A DNA stretch of 64,000 bases from Njordibacter sp028825405 (GTDB taxonomy: Bacteria > Pseudomonadota > Gammaproteobacteria > Pseudomonadales > Balneatricaceae). The DNA is taken from contig NZ_CP159829.1 in NCBI RefSeq assembly GCF_047730065.1, positions 1,550,001 to 1,614,000 on the forward strand. The letters are read 5' to 3'. A program made the translations under genes and the position numbers. Below, piece after piece: positions 33,368-42,903 of the stretch. Below the pieces are notes generated by a model. It did not search any database. It was given only the letters and a program-made list of their open reading frames with translations, and had not been told where the DNA came from. Positions within the stretch are counted from its first letter, which is position 1. Every line of letters starts with the position of its first letter.

Positions 33368-34408
33368 ATGAGCCCAGATGTTGTGTCGTCTTCTGCATCT
33401 TCACCCCGCTTAGGCAGACGTTTTTGCGTGGCCCCAATGATTGACGTCACTGACAGGCATTATCGCTTTCTTGCCAGGCTATTGAGCCAACACGCTTTAC
33501 TGTTTACAGAAATGATCACTACGGGTGCAATACTCAATGGCGATCAAGATTACCTCTTGGGTTATTCCCCTCAAGAGCATCCATTGGTGTTGCAGTTGGG
33601 AGGCAGTAATACGGCAGAGTTAGCTCAATGTGCACGTCTTGGTGAAATGTATGGCTACGATGAAATAAATCTCAACGTTGGTTGCCCCAGTGATAAGGTG
33701 CAAAATCATATGATTGGGGCTTGCCTCATGGCCCATCCAAAACTGGTCACCGATTGCATGCGGGCTATGATTGAGAACGTGAAGATTCCAGTGACGATCA
33801 AACATCGTATAGGCATTGACGATGTGGATGATTATGATGCATTAGCCAAGTTTGTAGATCAAGTGAGCCAAAGTGGTTGTGAGACCTTTATTGTGCATGC
33901 CCGCAACGCGATTTTAAAAGGTTTGTCGCCTAAACAAAATCGAGAGATCCCACCTCTGCAATATGACAAGGTGTATCGTTTAAAAACTGACTTTCCTCAT
34001 TTAGAAATTATTATCAATGGCGGCATTGATAATATTACAGATTGCCATGCGCATTTAACCCATGTGGATGGGGTTATGCTGGGCCGTGCAGCTAACCATA
34101 ACAGTGCCCTCCTCACCCACATAGACCAACAGTTTTATGGTTGCACCTTGCCCATCACGCAGCGACGCCAAGCGGCTAACGATTACTTTAGTTACATGCA
34201 AACCCAGCATGAACAAGGCACCTCATTGCACCACATGAGTGGTCATATTATGGGGCTTTTTCAAGGTTTACCCGGTGCTCGCGCCCTGCGGCGCCATATT
34301 AGTGATAATATTCATGGCGGCCGTGCCAACATCCAAGTGATGTATGATGCATTGGATTTAATTGAACCCCCACTCACTCCAATTATAGAGGTTACTGATC
34401 AGCAATGA
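33368..34408 (+). CDS. dusA: tRNA-dihydrouridine(20/20a) synthase
   Basis: An FMN enzyme that reduces U20/U20a in tRNA. The 346-residue protein has RRFCVAPMIDVTDRHYRFLARLLS at the start, MITTGAIL, LGEMYGYDEINLNVGCPSDKVQN with the catalytic Cys, TIKHRIGIDD, FIVHARNAILKGLSPKQNR and VDGVMLGRAA, all DusA signatures. The first 12 or so residues are a Ser-rich extension. It starts 2 bp after ghrA and its stop overlaps the tal start (ATGA). The dusA-tal order is also found in Pseudomonas. Confidence 0.95.
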   Translation: MSPDVVSSSASSPRLGRRFCVAPMIDVTDRHYRFLARLLSQHALLFTEMITTGAILNGDQDYLLGYSPQEHPLVLQLGGSNTAELAQCARLGEMYGYDEINLNVGCPSDKVQNHMIGACLMAHPKLVTDCMRAMIENVKIPVTIKHRIGIDDVDDYDALAKFVDQVSQSGCETFIVHARNAILKGLSPKQNREIPPLQYDKVYRLKTDFPHLEIIINGGIDNITDCHAHLTHVDGVMLGRAANHNSALLTHIDQQFYGCTLPITQRRQAANDYFSYMQTQHEQGTSLHHMSGHIMGLFQGLPGARALRRHISDNIHGGRANIQVMYDALDLIEPPLTPIIEVTDQQ

Positions 34409-35349
34409 ACAAACTACAACAACTTAAATCCATGACCACAGTCGTTGCTGATACTGGTGACTTAGACGCCATTAAACAATACCAACCACAAGATGCGACC
34501 ACCAACCCATCATTGGTGTTAAAAGCAGCACAAATGCCGCTTTATGCGCCTTTAATCAGTGAAGCTAAGCAGTGGGCTAGTAAGCAAGGTGGTAATAGTC
34601 AAACGCAGATGGATAACACCTGCGATTACCTTGCCGTAGCGATTGGTAAGGAAATTCTGAGTGCAATACCGGGTCGTATTTCTACAGAGGTCGATTCACG
34701 CTTGTCGTTTGATACAGAGGCTACCGTTGCTAGGGCCCTAAAAATTATTGATCTATACGCTCAACAAGGCGTAAGTAAAGATCGAGTTCTAATTAAAATG
34801 GCGTCGACCTGGGAAGGCATTCAAGCGGGCAAACAACTTGAGGCACAGGGCATTAACTGTAACCTCACCCTGCTATTTAGCTTTGCGCAAGCCATTGCTT
34901 GTGCAGAAGCTGGTGTGTACCTCATTTCACCATTTGTAGGCCGTATAATGGATTGGTACAAAGCAGATATGCAGGTACAAGGGTTTGCACCGGCAGACGA
35001 TCCTGGGGTTATTTCAGTGCGCAAGATATTCGATTACTACAAGCAGCATGGTTATGCCACTGTGGTGATGGGAGCAAGCTTTAGAAATACTGAGGAAATT
35101 GAGCAATTAGCAGGCTGTGATCGGCTAACCATTAGTCCTAGTCTAATGCAGGAGTTAGAAGACGATAGTAATGAATTAGTACAGAAATTGGATAGTTCTA
35201 AGATTATAGAGACCCAACCCAAATTGACTCTTAATCAAGCAGATTTCCGGTGGATGCATAATGAAGACGCAATGGCCACAGAGAAATTAGCGGAAGGTAT
35301 TCGTAATTTTACTAGAGACCAAGAGAAATTAGAGGCTTTGTTAGCTTAG
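34405..35349 (+). CDS. tal: Transaldolase
   Basis: A pentose-phosphate-pathway enzyme that moves dihydroxyacetone units between sugar phosphates. The 314-residue class I transaldolase has DATTNPSLVLKAAQ, STEVDSRLSFDTE and RVLIKMASTWEGIQAG carrying the Schiff-base Lys, followed by NCNLTLLFSFAQA and SPFVGRIMDWYK. This is the TalA/TalB type, not the short fructose-6-phosphate aldolase type. It is coupled to dusA by a 4-bp overlap and converges with the rssC-like gene. No clear terminator is visible in the 74-bp gap. Confidence 0.96.
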   Translation: MNKLQQLKSMTTVVADTGDLDAIKQYQPQDATTNPSLVLKAAQMPLYAPLISEAKQWASKQGGNSQTQMDNTCDYLAVAIGKEILSAIPGRISTEVDSRLSFDTEATVARALKIIDLYAQQGVSKDRVLIKMASTWEGIQAGKQLEAQGINCNLTLLFSFAQAIACAEAGVYLISPFVGRIMDWYKADMQVQGFAPADDPGVISVRKIFDYYKQHGYATVVMGASFRNTEEIEQLAGCDRLTISPSLMQELEDDSNELVQKLDSSKIIETQPKLTLNQADFRWMHNEDAMATEKLAEGIRNFTRDQEKLEALLA

Positions 35350-35423
35350 GGCGGTTTATTCTGGAGTAGCTCAGGCTAGGGTAACTTATTTTAGAGGAAC
35401 TGAGACTGAGTTAACTGGCCTCG

Positions 35424-35915
35424 TTAAATAGTGCACTGATATTCAAGCACATCCACTAGGTTTTTAAATTCCTGGTGGTTCTTTTGGTTCATGCTCATCA
35501 AGGTACGATGCGCTTCTAATACTTTTTCTTGCACTGTGAGTTCAGAAAACTGACCTTGAGATAGTTCATCCATGGGTTCTGCATGGTCGGCTAAATGGTT
35601 CACAAACACAAACACCTTATCAAAGCCCATGCTCAAAAGCACCCGAGTGATGTTGTCATTAATAGACACTAGGGTCGGTACAAAGCCCATTTTTTTCTTC
35701 ATACGAATAGACATTTTGGCAAGCATTCCCAAGGCAGTGGAATCAATGCCTTCTGCTTCTGTTAAGTCAATTAAGATGGTTTTAAAGTATCGACTATTAA
35801 ACATGTTATCTAGGTATTGATCCAAAGCTGGGCAAAGGGTCAACCTGACATCACCTAGAAACTTGATGACATGGGTCCCTTCTTGGTCGGCCACTATAAT
35901 GCGTCCCTTAAGCAT
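35424..35915 (-). CDS. STAS-domain anti-sigma-factor antagonist (RssC-like)
   Basis: A 163-residue protein whose first 105 residues are a STAS domain. IIVADQEGTHVIKFLGDVRLTL starts the fold and LIDLTEAEGIDSTALGMLAKM carries the phosphorylatable Ser in the DSTALG motif. A helical tail of about 55 residues follows. The ATG at 35915 is chosen for its GGGGA site; it overlaps the end of the phosphatase gene by 8 bp. In Pseudomonas the matching gene beside tal and rssB is called RssC. It is probably switched between phosphorylated and free forms by the PP2C domain of its partner. Confidence 0.87.
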   Translation of the reverse strand: MLKGRIIVADQEGTHVIKFLGDVRLTLCPALDQYLDNMFNSRYFKTILIDLTEAEGIDSTALGMLAKMSIRMKKKMGFVPTLVSINDNITRVLLSMGFDKVFVFVNHLADHAEPMDELSQGQFSELTVQEKVLEAHRTLMSMNQKNHQEFKNLVDVLEYQCTI

Positions 35916-37101
35916 AAGCATCCCCACAAATACTCAATAACGCGATGTCATCCGGCACAGCTTCAAGGCTGTCGATACTCAGAGCATCGACTAGGCCTTC
36001 TAAGCTGCTACCACATCGCTTTAACACCGTGCGTAATTGCTCTTCTTTGTCTGTAATTTGATCGAATGGCAATATTTCAAAGATCCCATCAGAGCTGAGC
36101 ATGAGCTTAAAGCCTGCTTCGAGTTGCTGTGTCAGATCTGTGTATTGGGCATCATCAAATAAACCTACGGGCAATCCGCTGCCTAAACCAGATAAATAGG
36201 TTACTTCTTGGTTTTGTGACAATAAGGGCATGGGAAGGTGACCACCCACGCAATAGGTCAGTTCGTGGTTGCTGCGATCTAATAGACCCATAAATACTGT
36301 GATATGTTTATCAATATCAAAATCAAGTAATTCACTATTGATTTGTGCTACAACTTTGGCTGGTGAAATTAAACCATTGGCATCAGATTCAAGATATTCT
36401 CGCGTCAGGCGATTAGTTATGTTTTTAAGCAAAACGGATAAGAAAGCAGAAGAGGCACCGTGGCCAGATACATCGGCTAGGTAAAATAACACCCGGTCCT
36501 CATCCAGACGGATGTAATCGATGAAGTCACCACTTAAATAGAGTGACGACTTCATGTATCGGTGCATACTCAAGCCGTTAATATTGCACTCTTCGGGCGG
36601 CATCATACGTTGTTGTATTAATCGCCCCGCAATTTGATCTTGCTGCAACTCCGCAAGGTTTTTATTTACTTTTTGATTAGCCACCTCTAACGCATGACGA
36701 TATTGTAGATTTTCATAGAATAATGCAGAACGTTTCACATGGCGCACGACGCTCTGATCTAATTCAAGCATCGCGTCTAAGGGTAAATTAAACACATCTG
36801 TCACGCCTAAGCGCAGCATATTGGTGATGCTTGCAGCGCAATCAATGTGCGTCAGAACAATCAGGGGTAATTCGGCACACTTGTCCAGCATATCTTGTAG
36901 TAATGCTGTGAGAGTGGGTTCTTGAGGATTATATTGAAACAATACCAAGTTCACCACGGCATTGGTAAGAAAGTCCAAGGCGTGGAGCGGATCGTTTATC
37001 GCAGTCACGTGATAGTTACGCTCTGCATAATGCTGGGTAATCTTATGTTTAAGGTCGAGATCGCTTGCTACGATCAGGATCTGACTGACGTCAGGTTCCA
37101 T
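35908..37101 (-). CDS. Response-regulator-like PP2C phosphatase (RssB/HsbR-like)
   Basis: A 397-residue protein with an N-terminal receiver-like domain (about 5-120), a short coiled coil (about 125-160) and a C-terminal SpoIIE/PP2C phosphatase domain (about 175-390: LSGDFIDYIRLDEDRVLFYLADVSGHGASSAFLS has the metal-binding Asp). The receiver has Gln56 (LVLFQYN) where the phospho-acceptor Asp is expected, so it is probably a pseudo-receiver. The ATG at 37101 gives this length; one at 37125 is possible. It overlaps the STAS gene by 8 bp and likely dephosphorylates that protein, in a general-stress sigma-factor switch. Confidence 0.88.
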   Translation of the reverse strand: MEPDVSQILIVASDLDLKHKITQHYAERNYHVTAINDPLHALDFLTNAVVNLVLFQYNPQEPTLTALLQDMLDKCAELPLIVLTHIDCAASITNMLRLGVTDVFNLPLDAMLELDQSVVRHVKRSALFYENLQYRHALEVANQKVNKNLAELQQDQIAGRLIQQRMMPPEECNINGLSMHRYMKSSLYLSGDFIDYIRLDEDRVLFYLADVSGHGASSAFLSVLLKNITNRLTREYLESDANGLISPAKVVAQINSELLDFDIDKHITVFMGLLDRSNHELTYCVGGHLPMPLLSQNQEVTYLSGLGSGLPVGLFDDAQYTDLTQQLEAGFKLMLSSDGIFEILPFDQITDKEEQLRTVLKRCGSSLEGLVDALSIDSLEAVPDDIALLSICGDAYA

Positions 37102-37196
37102 AGTACTACTTACTCCAAGACCCATTGATAGGGGCCCAATATCGACACCATATGCTCTTTAGATCCTGTTGACAAGTACGACCTTAGTCTCAAACA

Positions 37197-37934
37197 TCAA
37201 AAATCATCAAAACTGTCATCTTCACTGCTTACACTGTCATTAATCATGTGTTCTCGGCGCTGTAAGTAGGCCTCACGTATGAACACATAGGTATCACCAC
37301 TGGCCATTGATTCATAATCACCTAAGCGATATCTCAGGTCTACAACTTGCAGAGCCGATATATAAAACTGATGGGCTTGGGGGTTATAACGATTGATTGG
37401 ACTGACCTTCATATCCACTAAAAACGAAGCACTGGCATCTCTCACGGTACTGGGACCAAAAAAAGGCAACACCACGTAGGGACCAGAATTAACGCCCCAA
37501 TAGCCTAATGTCTGACCAAAATCTTCAGACTCTTGGTAAATGCCCAAGCCAGAAGCAACGTCTAAAATACCACCCAAACCTAGGGTCGTATTGATCACTA
37601 AGCGGCCAGCATCTTTGCCTGCTTTTTTGGGTTTGAACTGCAGACTATGATTAAGAAAGTTGCCCACATCACTGAGATTAGAAAAGAAATTACTCACACC
37701 CCTTTCGATAATATCCGGCGTCACACTACCGTAGGCATTAGCCACGGGTAATAAGACGTTTTTATCCACTGACCTGTTAAAAGAGTAAATTTTACGGTTG
37801 AAGTTTTCAAAAGGATCGCTAGGATCAGCCTCAACTTCGAGTGCTGGGCTGGTAGGAGTACTCGAGCACCCCGTCAAAAGGCCTAAGCCTAGGGTTAAAA
37901 CCACCACACAACCTATTTTTAAACGCCCAACCAT
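37197..37934 (-). CDS. mlaA: MlaA (VacJ) outer-membrane lipoprotein
   Basis: MlaA removes misplaced phospholipid from the outer leaflet of the outer membrane and hands it to the Mla pathway. The 245-residue precursor has a signal peptide ending LGLLTGC, a lipobox, then DPFENFNRKIYSFNR, NFFSNLSDVGNFLNHSLQFK, GLGGILDVASGLGI, DFGQTLGYWGVNSGPYVVLPFFGPSTVRD, all MlaA signatures. The start at 37934 has AGGAAG at ideal distance. Its position after rssB matches Pseudomonas. Confidence 0.95.
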   Translation of the reverse strand: MVGRLKIGCVVVLTLGLGLLTGCSSTPTSPALEVEADPSDPFENFNRKIYSFNRSVDKNVLLPVANAYGSVTPDIIERGVSNFFSNLSDVGNFLNHSLQFKPKKAGKDAGRLVINTTLGLGGILDVASGLGIYQESEDFGQTLGYWGVNSGPYVVLPFFGPSTVRDASASFLVDMKVSPINRYNPQAHQFYISALQVVDLRYRLGDYESMASGDTYVFIREAYLQRREHMINDSVSSEDDSFDDF

Positions 37935-37968
37935 ACACTTCTTCCTTGTTATCAAACCTATGTTCATA

Positions 37969-38712
37969 CTACCACGCCATGACCTGCTTAATAAACGGTA
38001 TGGTAATGCGTCGTTTTTCATGCCATGAGGCGGTATCTAATAAATCCAGCACGGCCAAAACATTCGCTAAGCCTCTGGGGCTGCGCGAAAAAATATAGGC
38101 TACGTGTTCGTTGGTTAGGTATAAACCCTTTTGTTGTGCTTTTTCTTGCAGTAATCGACCACTGGCCTCTTCATCTAAAACCATTAGTTGAAATACATTA
38201 GCTAACTGCAACCTTGAGCGCAAATCATTCAGATGGCAGACCACCGTTCTTGGATTTAATGTGGCTGATATCACAAGGTGATGATCTTGCTGCATGAGTT
38301 TATTATACAAGTGGAACCAGGCTTGGGCCCAATGCATATCGTTAATCAAATGATCTATGTCGTCAACACAAATCAAGGCATTAGACTCTAAGCCTTCCAA
38401 ACATTCATCAGCCTGCACAGAGGGAATTTGAATCAGTTCACGACAACTAATGTAAATGGCTTGCTGGCCCATTTCTTGAGCCCTCAACACACAGCCTTGC
38501 AACAAATGGCTTTTGCCCACCCCTTGAGCACCAAACACATAAACGCTGTCGGCCTTTTCACTCATTAGTAGATCATCTAAAGCTGGTGCTAATGCCGGTG
38601 CACCACTAAAGGAAAAGTTATTCAACTGTTGCTGGGCATTTAAGGTTACCCCAAGTGTAAGTTGCCTAAAGCTAAGTTGCTGGTGCACATCTTTTATTGC
38701 AATAGTGGTCAT
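37969..38712 (-). CDS. hda: DnaA regulatory inactivator Hda
   Basis: Hda with the beta clamp promotes ATP hydrolysis by DnaA after initiation. The 247-residue protein is a DnaA-like AAA+ domain without the DnaA N-terminus or DNA-binding domain. NNFSFSGAPA begins it, VFGAQGVGKSHLL is Walker A, LICVDDIDHLI is Walker B, and RLQLANVFQLMVLDEEA is the sensor-2 side. The N-terminal QQLSF matches a clamp-binding motif (QL[S/D]LF-like). Its ATG overlaps the stop of the AI-2E gene upstream by 4 bp. Confidence 0.92.
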   Translation of the reverse strand: MTTIAIKDVHQQLSFRQLTLGVTLNAQQQLNNFSFSGAPALAPALDDLLMSEKADSVYVFGAQGVGKSHLLQGCVLRAQEMGQQAIYISCRELIQIPSVQADECLEGLESNALICVDDIDHLINDMHWAQAWFHLYNKLMQQDHHLVISATLNPRTVVCHLNDLRSRLQLANVFQLMVLDEEASGRLLQEKAQQKGLYLTNEHVAYIFSRSPRGLANVLAVLDLLDTASWHEKRRITIPFIKQVMAW

Positions 38713-39773
38713 TCAATATCCTGCTGGCCATATAAATCGCTGTTAATATAGCCTTTATGAAGATGTCGTAACAATACCATAATCACCGCTGCGATAGGCA
38801 AGGCTAATAACACCCCCATAAATCCAAAGAGTTGGCCACCTGCCAAAATTGCAAAGATCACAGCAACTGGATGCAGTCCAATACGATCACCAACAAGCAG
38901 CGGAGTTAATACAAAGCTTTCCACAATTTGCCCTACGGAAAAAACCACAAGCACCATCGCAAGTGGCAAGTAATTATCAAATTGAAAAAGAGAGATGGTT
39001 AATGCAGCAGTGATGCCTACAACAAAACCTAAATAAGGCACGACGCTGGCCAAACCGGCTAACACCCCAATTAATAGAGCATAATTTAAGCCCACTAAGT
39101 GCAGCCCTAAAGCGTAAATAGCTCCTAAACTCAACATTACCAGCAACTGGCCTCGCATAAACGCAGCTAACACATCATTACTTTCAATGGCCCAGGCGTT
39201 GACTTGAGGCTGAATACTAAGGGGCAAAAGCATTTTAATGCGCTCAGTGACAAGATCAAAATCCCTAAGCATGTAAAAAGCCACTACCGGCACCATAGCC
39301 ACAGAACCCAGGGTAGAGATTAAACCCATACTAGATTCGGTAGCGTATTTAGCCACTCGCGATATGACTCCACCAGTCTGCTTCCACTCGGCGGCAAGCC
39401 CTTCAGTGACTAGGTCTAATTTCATACTTTTTACATCTAACCCTAAGCTCGACTGCAGCCATGGCAATAGCGTTGCATTAAACCAAATCTCAATACTAGG
39501 TAGCATTTGCACTAAGGTCTGAATTTGTTTTATGAGCAAAGGATAAATACCTAAAAACAAACCGACTAGCAGCAAAATTAATACCGAAAATACCATGACC
39601 GTTGCCATGCTTCTTGGCCAACCCCTAGCCTCCAGGCGGTCCGCAAAGGGGTCTGCCAAATACGCTATCCCTATGCCCACTAAAAACGGTGTCAGCACCG
39701 GCTGAAGTATATACAACAATCCAGCTAAAATAAGTCCTACAACGATAAGCAACCATGCCTGAGATTGTGTCAT
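38709..39773 (-). CDS. AI-2E/PerM-family membrane protein
   Basis: A 354-residue protein with about eight membrane helices, in the arrangement of the AI-2E (PerM/YdgG) transporter family: GLILAGLLYILQPVLTPFLVGIGIAYLADPFADRLE at the start, VPVVAFYMLRDFD in the middle and GDRIGLHPVAVIFAILAGGQLFGFMGVLLALPIAAVIMVLLRHL near the end. Substrate is not established; family members have been linked to autoinducer export or ion antiport. The gene order hda-perM follows that of pseudomonads. It overlaps hda by 4 bp. Confidence 0.9.
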   Translation of the reverse strand: MTQSQAWLLIVVGLILAGLLYILQPVLTPFLVGIGIAYLADPFADRLEARGWPRSMATVMVFSVLILLLVGLFLGIYPLLIKQIQTLVQMLPSIEIWFNATLLPWLQSSLGLDVKSMKLDLVTEGLAAEWKQTGGVISRVAKYATESSMGLISTLGSVAMVPVVAFYMLRDFDLVTERIKMLLPLSIQPQVNAWAIESNDVLAAFMRGQLLVMLSLGAIYALGLHLVGLNYALLIGVLAGLASVVPYLGFVVGITAALTISLFQFDNYLPLAMVLVVFSVGQIVESFVLTPLLVGDRIGLHPVAVIFAILAGGQLFGFMGVLLALPIAAVIMVLLRHLHKGYINSDLYGQQDIE

Positions 39774-39813
39774 TCCCTATTTTCCTTATGTAAGTGCCTG
39801 TGCAACTCCAAAA

Positions 39814-40932
39814 TTAATTCCATTGATAGTGCCATACGAGGTTGATTCCAAGGTCAAGAGATTGATCCAAAGCAACGATATCAGTGCCTTCAACCGCTTG
39901 TAAACGCCTTTTTAAATCAATCACAGATTTGACTTGAGCAAGATTAGATTGAGCAAATATTCGAAATTCAAGTGTCGTACCCTTGGCACTGTGTAGCTGC
40001 ACCTTTTGAATACCTGCAATGGTTTGTAACATGGCTTGGATTTCAACATAGTCTCCAACCTGCGTAACCTGATCAATTCGTAATATGGCACTTTTCCTAG
40101 CCTCGTCGTTTAAGCTTTCAGCCCCCGTGTCTAGTGCAAATTTTTCAACTAGACTGGCTGCTAAGCGATCCTCTAAAGGCTCCACCAACACGGCAATATC
40201 AGTTCCTTGAGAAGACCATTTTTGTTCCACATCATCTAACCAAAAATTCCAGTCTACGCGCCATAATTTTTGACTGTCTTGGAACATGAGCCCGACCAGC
40301 ACCGCATCAGCTTGATATCGACTAGAAGCCCGAGTGATGGTGTCTCTAAACACACCCCACAAGTCACCTGCATTAATGGACAATTGATCCTCTAAGTCGA
40401 GCAAGGGCCATAATAGTGGCATACCCCGCAAATGTGCTTGTGACATGATTTGAGCGACCATGGGGTGGCGGTTATCATTGACAATCTGCCTAATACCTTG
40501 AGTATCTTCTACCAGCCAAACTAATACTCCAGCGCGGTCTTTGCCCCAAATGAAGTGACCAGATTCACGAATCAATTGGTCAACCTGCAGGCTATCAAAC
40601 GCCAATTCAATGACGGCTTGGGGTTGACCGTTTTTCAGTAGCTCAGTACCAAAGGAAAAACGCTGTAAATAAGACTCTGGGTTGCGCAAAGCAGCTCGCA
40701 CTTTGGGGTGAGTTAAACTCTGAGTTTGCCCAGTGACTTTAACTAAAACTTGGGCTAAGCCCATTTTTTTCGCCCTTAGCATTTGCTCAGGGGATTGGTC
40801 TTCCACTTGAATGGCAGCGTCATAAAGGCCATCAACGACCAAACTAAAGGCTGGCAAAGGCCACAGCAGTAAACCTATACAGGTTATTTTTTGCAGTGCC
40901 TTTAGCACTAAACTAAGTAATGTTCGCGTCAT
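39814..40932 (-). CDS. DUF2066 family secreted protein
   Basis: A 372-residue protein with a signal peptide ending PLPAFSLV (about residue 31), followed by YDAAIQVEDQSPEQMLRAKKMGLAQVLVKVTGQ, the DUF2066 hallmark. Later segments include FDSLQVDQLIRESGHFIWGKDRAGVLVWLV. It is predicted to be periplasmic. The family is uncharacterised. It is 40 bp upstream of the PerM-type gene on the same strand and divergent from purM over 202 bp, a neighbourhood kept in Pseudomonas. Confidence 0.87.
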   Translation of the reverse strand: MTRTLLSLVLKALQKITCIGLLLWPLPAFSLVVDGLYDAAIQVEDQSPEQMLRAKKMGLAQVLVKVTGQTQSLTHPKVRAALRNPESYLQRFSFGTELLKNGQPQAVIELAFDSLQVDQLIRESGHFIWGKDRAGVLVWLVEDTQGIRQIVNDNRHPMVAQIMSQAHLRGMPLLWPLLDLEDQLSINAGDLWGVFRDTITRASSRYQADAVLVGLMFQDSQKLWRVDWNFWLDDVEQKWSSQGTDIAVLVEPLEDRLAASLVEKFALDTGAESLNDEARKSAILRIDQVTQVGDYVEIQAMLQTIAGIQKVQLHSAKGTTLEFRIFAQSNLAQVKSVIDLKRRLQAVEGTDIVALDQSLDLGINLVWHYQWN

Positions 40933-41134
40933 ATAATATCTTTGTTAACCATTAAGTTATGTTGCTTTTAATGTTTGAAGTAACTCAGACCTCACTATAG
41001 TCAATATGGCCCATTGCCGCTAGCAAGAAAAGTGCAAAAAACCTCGAAACTTAACCTCTAAGCGGGTGATGAAACGCCAGTAGAGTGATAAAATAGCCAA
41101 AGTTTAAATTAACTCCCTAAGGTCACCCCCTGCC

Positions 41135-42181
41135 ATGAGCACTGAAGCCCCTACTAATTCTCTAAGCTACAAAGATGCTGGCGTCGATATCGATGCAGGT
41201 AACGCCCTAATTGAGCGTATCAAAGGCGTTGCCAAGCGCACCCGCCGGCCTGAAGTCATGGCTGGACTTGGTGGATTTGGAGCATTATTTGAACTTCCAA
41301 AAGGCTATGACGAGCCAGTGCTTGTGTCTGGCACTGATGGCGTTGGTACCAAACTAAAACTGGCCTTAGAATTGAACCGTCACGATCACATCGGTATTGA
41401 CTTAGTCGCCATGTGCGCCAACGATTTAATTGTTGCTGGTGCAGAACCTTTATTCTTTCTCGACTATTATGCCACCGGTAAACTCGATGTTGAAATTGCA
41501 ACTCGAGTCATCACGGGCATTGGCGAAGGCTGTGCCCTTGCTGGAGCTTCCTTAGTTGGCGGTGAAACGGCAGAAATGCCTGGGATGTACGAAGGAGAAG
41601 ATTATGATCTTGCTGGGTTCTGTGTAGGAATTGTAGAAAAGAGCAAAATTATAGACGGTACCAAGGTGGCCCCTGGTAATGTGCTGATTGGTCTCCCAGC
41701 TTCTGGCCCCCATTCCAATGGATACTCCCTTATTCGCAAAATCATCGAAGTCAGCCAGGCTGATTTACAACAAGACATCGGTGGTGTCAGCCTAGGTGAG
41801 GCCCTGATGGAGCCTACCCGTATTTATGTAAAAGCCTTATTAACACTATTTAAGCAAGTGGATGTAAAAGCCTTATCTCATATCACAGGTGGTGGTTTAC
41901 TTGAGAATATTCCGCGGGTTTTACCTGCAAATAGTGTTGCTGTAATTGAGACTCAGTCTTGGCAGCAGCCCGCTGTATTTAATTGGTTGCAAAGCCAAGG
42001 TAATGTGACCGACACTGAAATGTACCGTACCTTTAATTGCGGTGTGGGCATGGTCATTGTGGTAACCGAAGAAGACCAAGCCCAAGCACTATCCACCCTA
42101 GCTAAAGCAGGTGAAAGTCCTTGGGTAATAGGTCATATTCAACAAAATGACGGCTCCCAAGATGCTGTTTTAATGCGCTAA
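41135..42181 (+). CDS. purM: Phosphoribosylformylglycinamidine cyclo-ligase (AIR synthetase)
   Basis: PurM makes aminoimidazole ribonucleotide in the fifth step of purine synthesis. The 348-residue protein shows LSYKDAGVDIDAGNALIERI, VSGTDGVGTKLKLALE, DLVAMCANDLIVAGAEPLFFLDYYATG and GGETAEMPGMY, and later LPASGPHSNGYSLIR and ALSHITGGGLLENIPRVLP. These are all family signatures. It is the first gene of a purM-purN pair with purN 20 bp behind. The upstream 202-bp region is divergent with the DUF2066 gene. Confidence 0.97.
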   Translation: MSTEAPTNSLSYKDAGVDIDAGNALIERIKGVAKRTRRPEVMAGLGGFGALFELPKGYDEPVLVSGTDGVGTKLKLALELNRHDHIGIDLVAMCANDLIVAGAEPLFFLDYYATGKLDVEIATRVITGIGEGCALAGASLVGGETAEMPGMYEGEDYDLAGFCVGIVEKSKIIDGTKVAPGNVLIGLPASGPHSNGYSLIRKIIEVSQADLQQDIGGVSLGEALMEPTRIYVKALLTLFKQVDVKALSHITGGGLLENIPRVLPANSVAVIETQSWQQPAVFNWLQSQGNVTDTEMYRTFNCGVGMVIVVTEEDQAQALSTLAKAGESPWVIGHIQQNDGSQDAVLMR

Positions 42182-42201
42182 ACCCGTCTTTGGACACGCT
42201 C

Positions 42202-42867
42202 ATGCATGAACAATCATTACACCAAGTACCGCGTCTTGTGGTCCTTATTTCAGGTGGCGGTAGTAACTTACAAGCGCTCATTGATGCTATTTCTATGGGC
42301 TCAATTGATGCGACCATTGAATTAGTCATCAGCAACAAAGTTGATGCTTTGGGTTTAGCTAGAGCTCATAAAGCTGGCATAGAAAATCGAGTCATTAATC
42401 ACCTAGAGTTTGGTAGCCGCGAGGCCTTTGACAAGGAACTCACACACGCCATTGATGACAAGCAACCCGATTTGGTGGTCCTCGCTGGTTTTATGCGAAT
42501 TTTTACGCCTCAATTCACCCATCATTACCATGGCCGCATGCTTAACATCCACCCTTCGTTGCTGCCACAATTTAAAGGCATTAATACTCATGAGCGGGCC
42601 ATAGAAGCAGAGGTTGCTGAGCATGGCGCCAGTGTGCATTTTGTTTCTAGTGAACTTGATGGGGGTCCTATGGTCTTACAAGCATCAGTGAGCGTACTAA
42701 GTCTGGATTCACCTAAAGTTTTAGCGGCTCGGGTCTTAGTGCAAGAACACTTAATTTACCCCATTGCCATTAAATGGTTCTGTGAGGGCCGGTTAAAGCT
42801 GCAAAATAACGCTGTGTTAATGGATGGTCAGCTATTGCCAGAACAAGGCATACAATTTCAGTCCTGA
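42202..42867 (+). CDS. purN: Phosphoribosylglycinamide formyltransferase
   Basis: PurN transfers formyl from 10-formyl-THF to GAR, the third step of purine synthesis. The 221-residue protein has VVLISGGGSNLQALIDAI, the core LAGFMRIFTPQFTHHY, NIHPSLLPQFKGINTH with the catalytic Asn-His and SSELDGGPMV with the catalytic Asp. The ATG at 42202 is used; the TTG at 42190 four codons earlier is less likely. It forms an operon with purM and perhaps the DUF3108 gene 36 bp behind. Confidence 0.95.
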   Translation: MHEQSLHQVPRLVVLISGGGSNLQALIDAISMGSIDATIELVISNKVDALGLARAHKAGIENRVINHLEFGSREAFDKELTHAIDDKQPDLVVLAGFMRIFTPQFTHHYHGRMLNIHPSLLPQFKGINTHERAIEAEVAEHGASVHFVSSELDGGPMVLQASVSVLSLDSPKVLAARVLVQEHLIYPIAIKWFCEGRLKLQNNAVLMDGQLLPEQGIQFQS

Positions 42868-42903
42868 CTTAAATGTGCTCGATTAATATTGCAAGGAAAT
42901 GAA

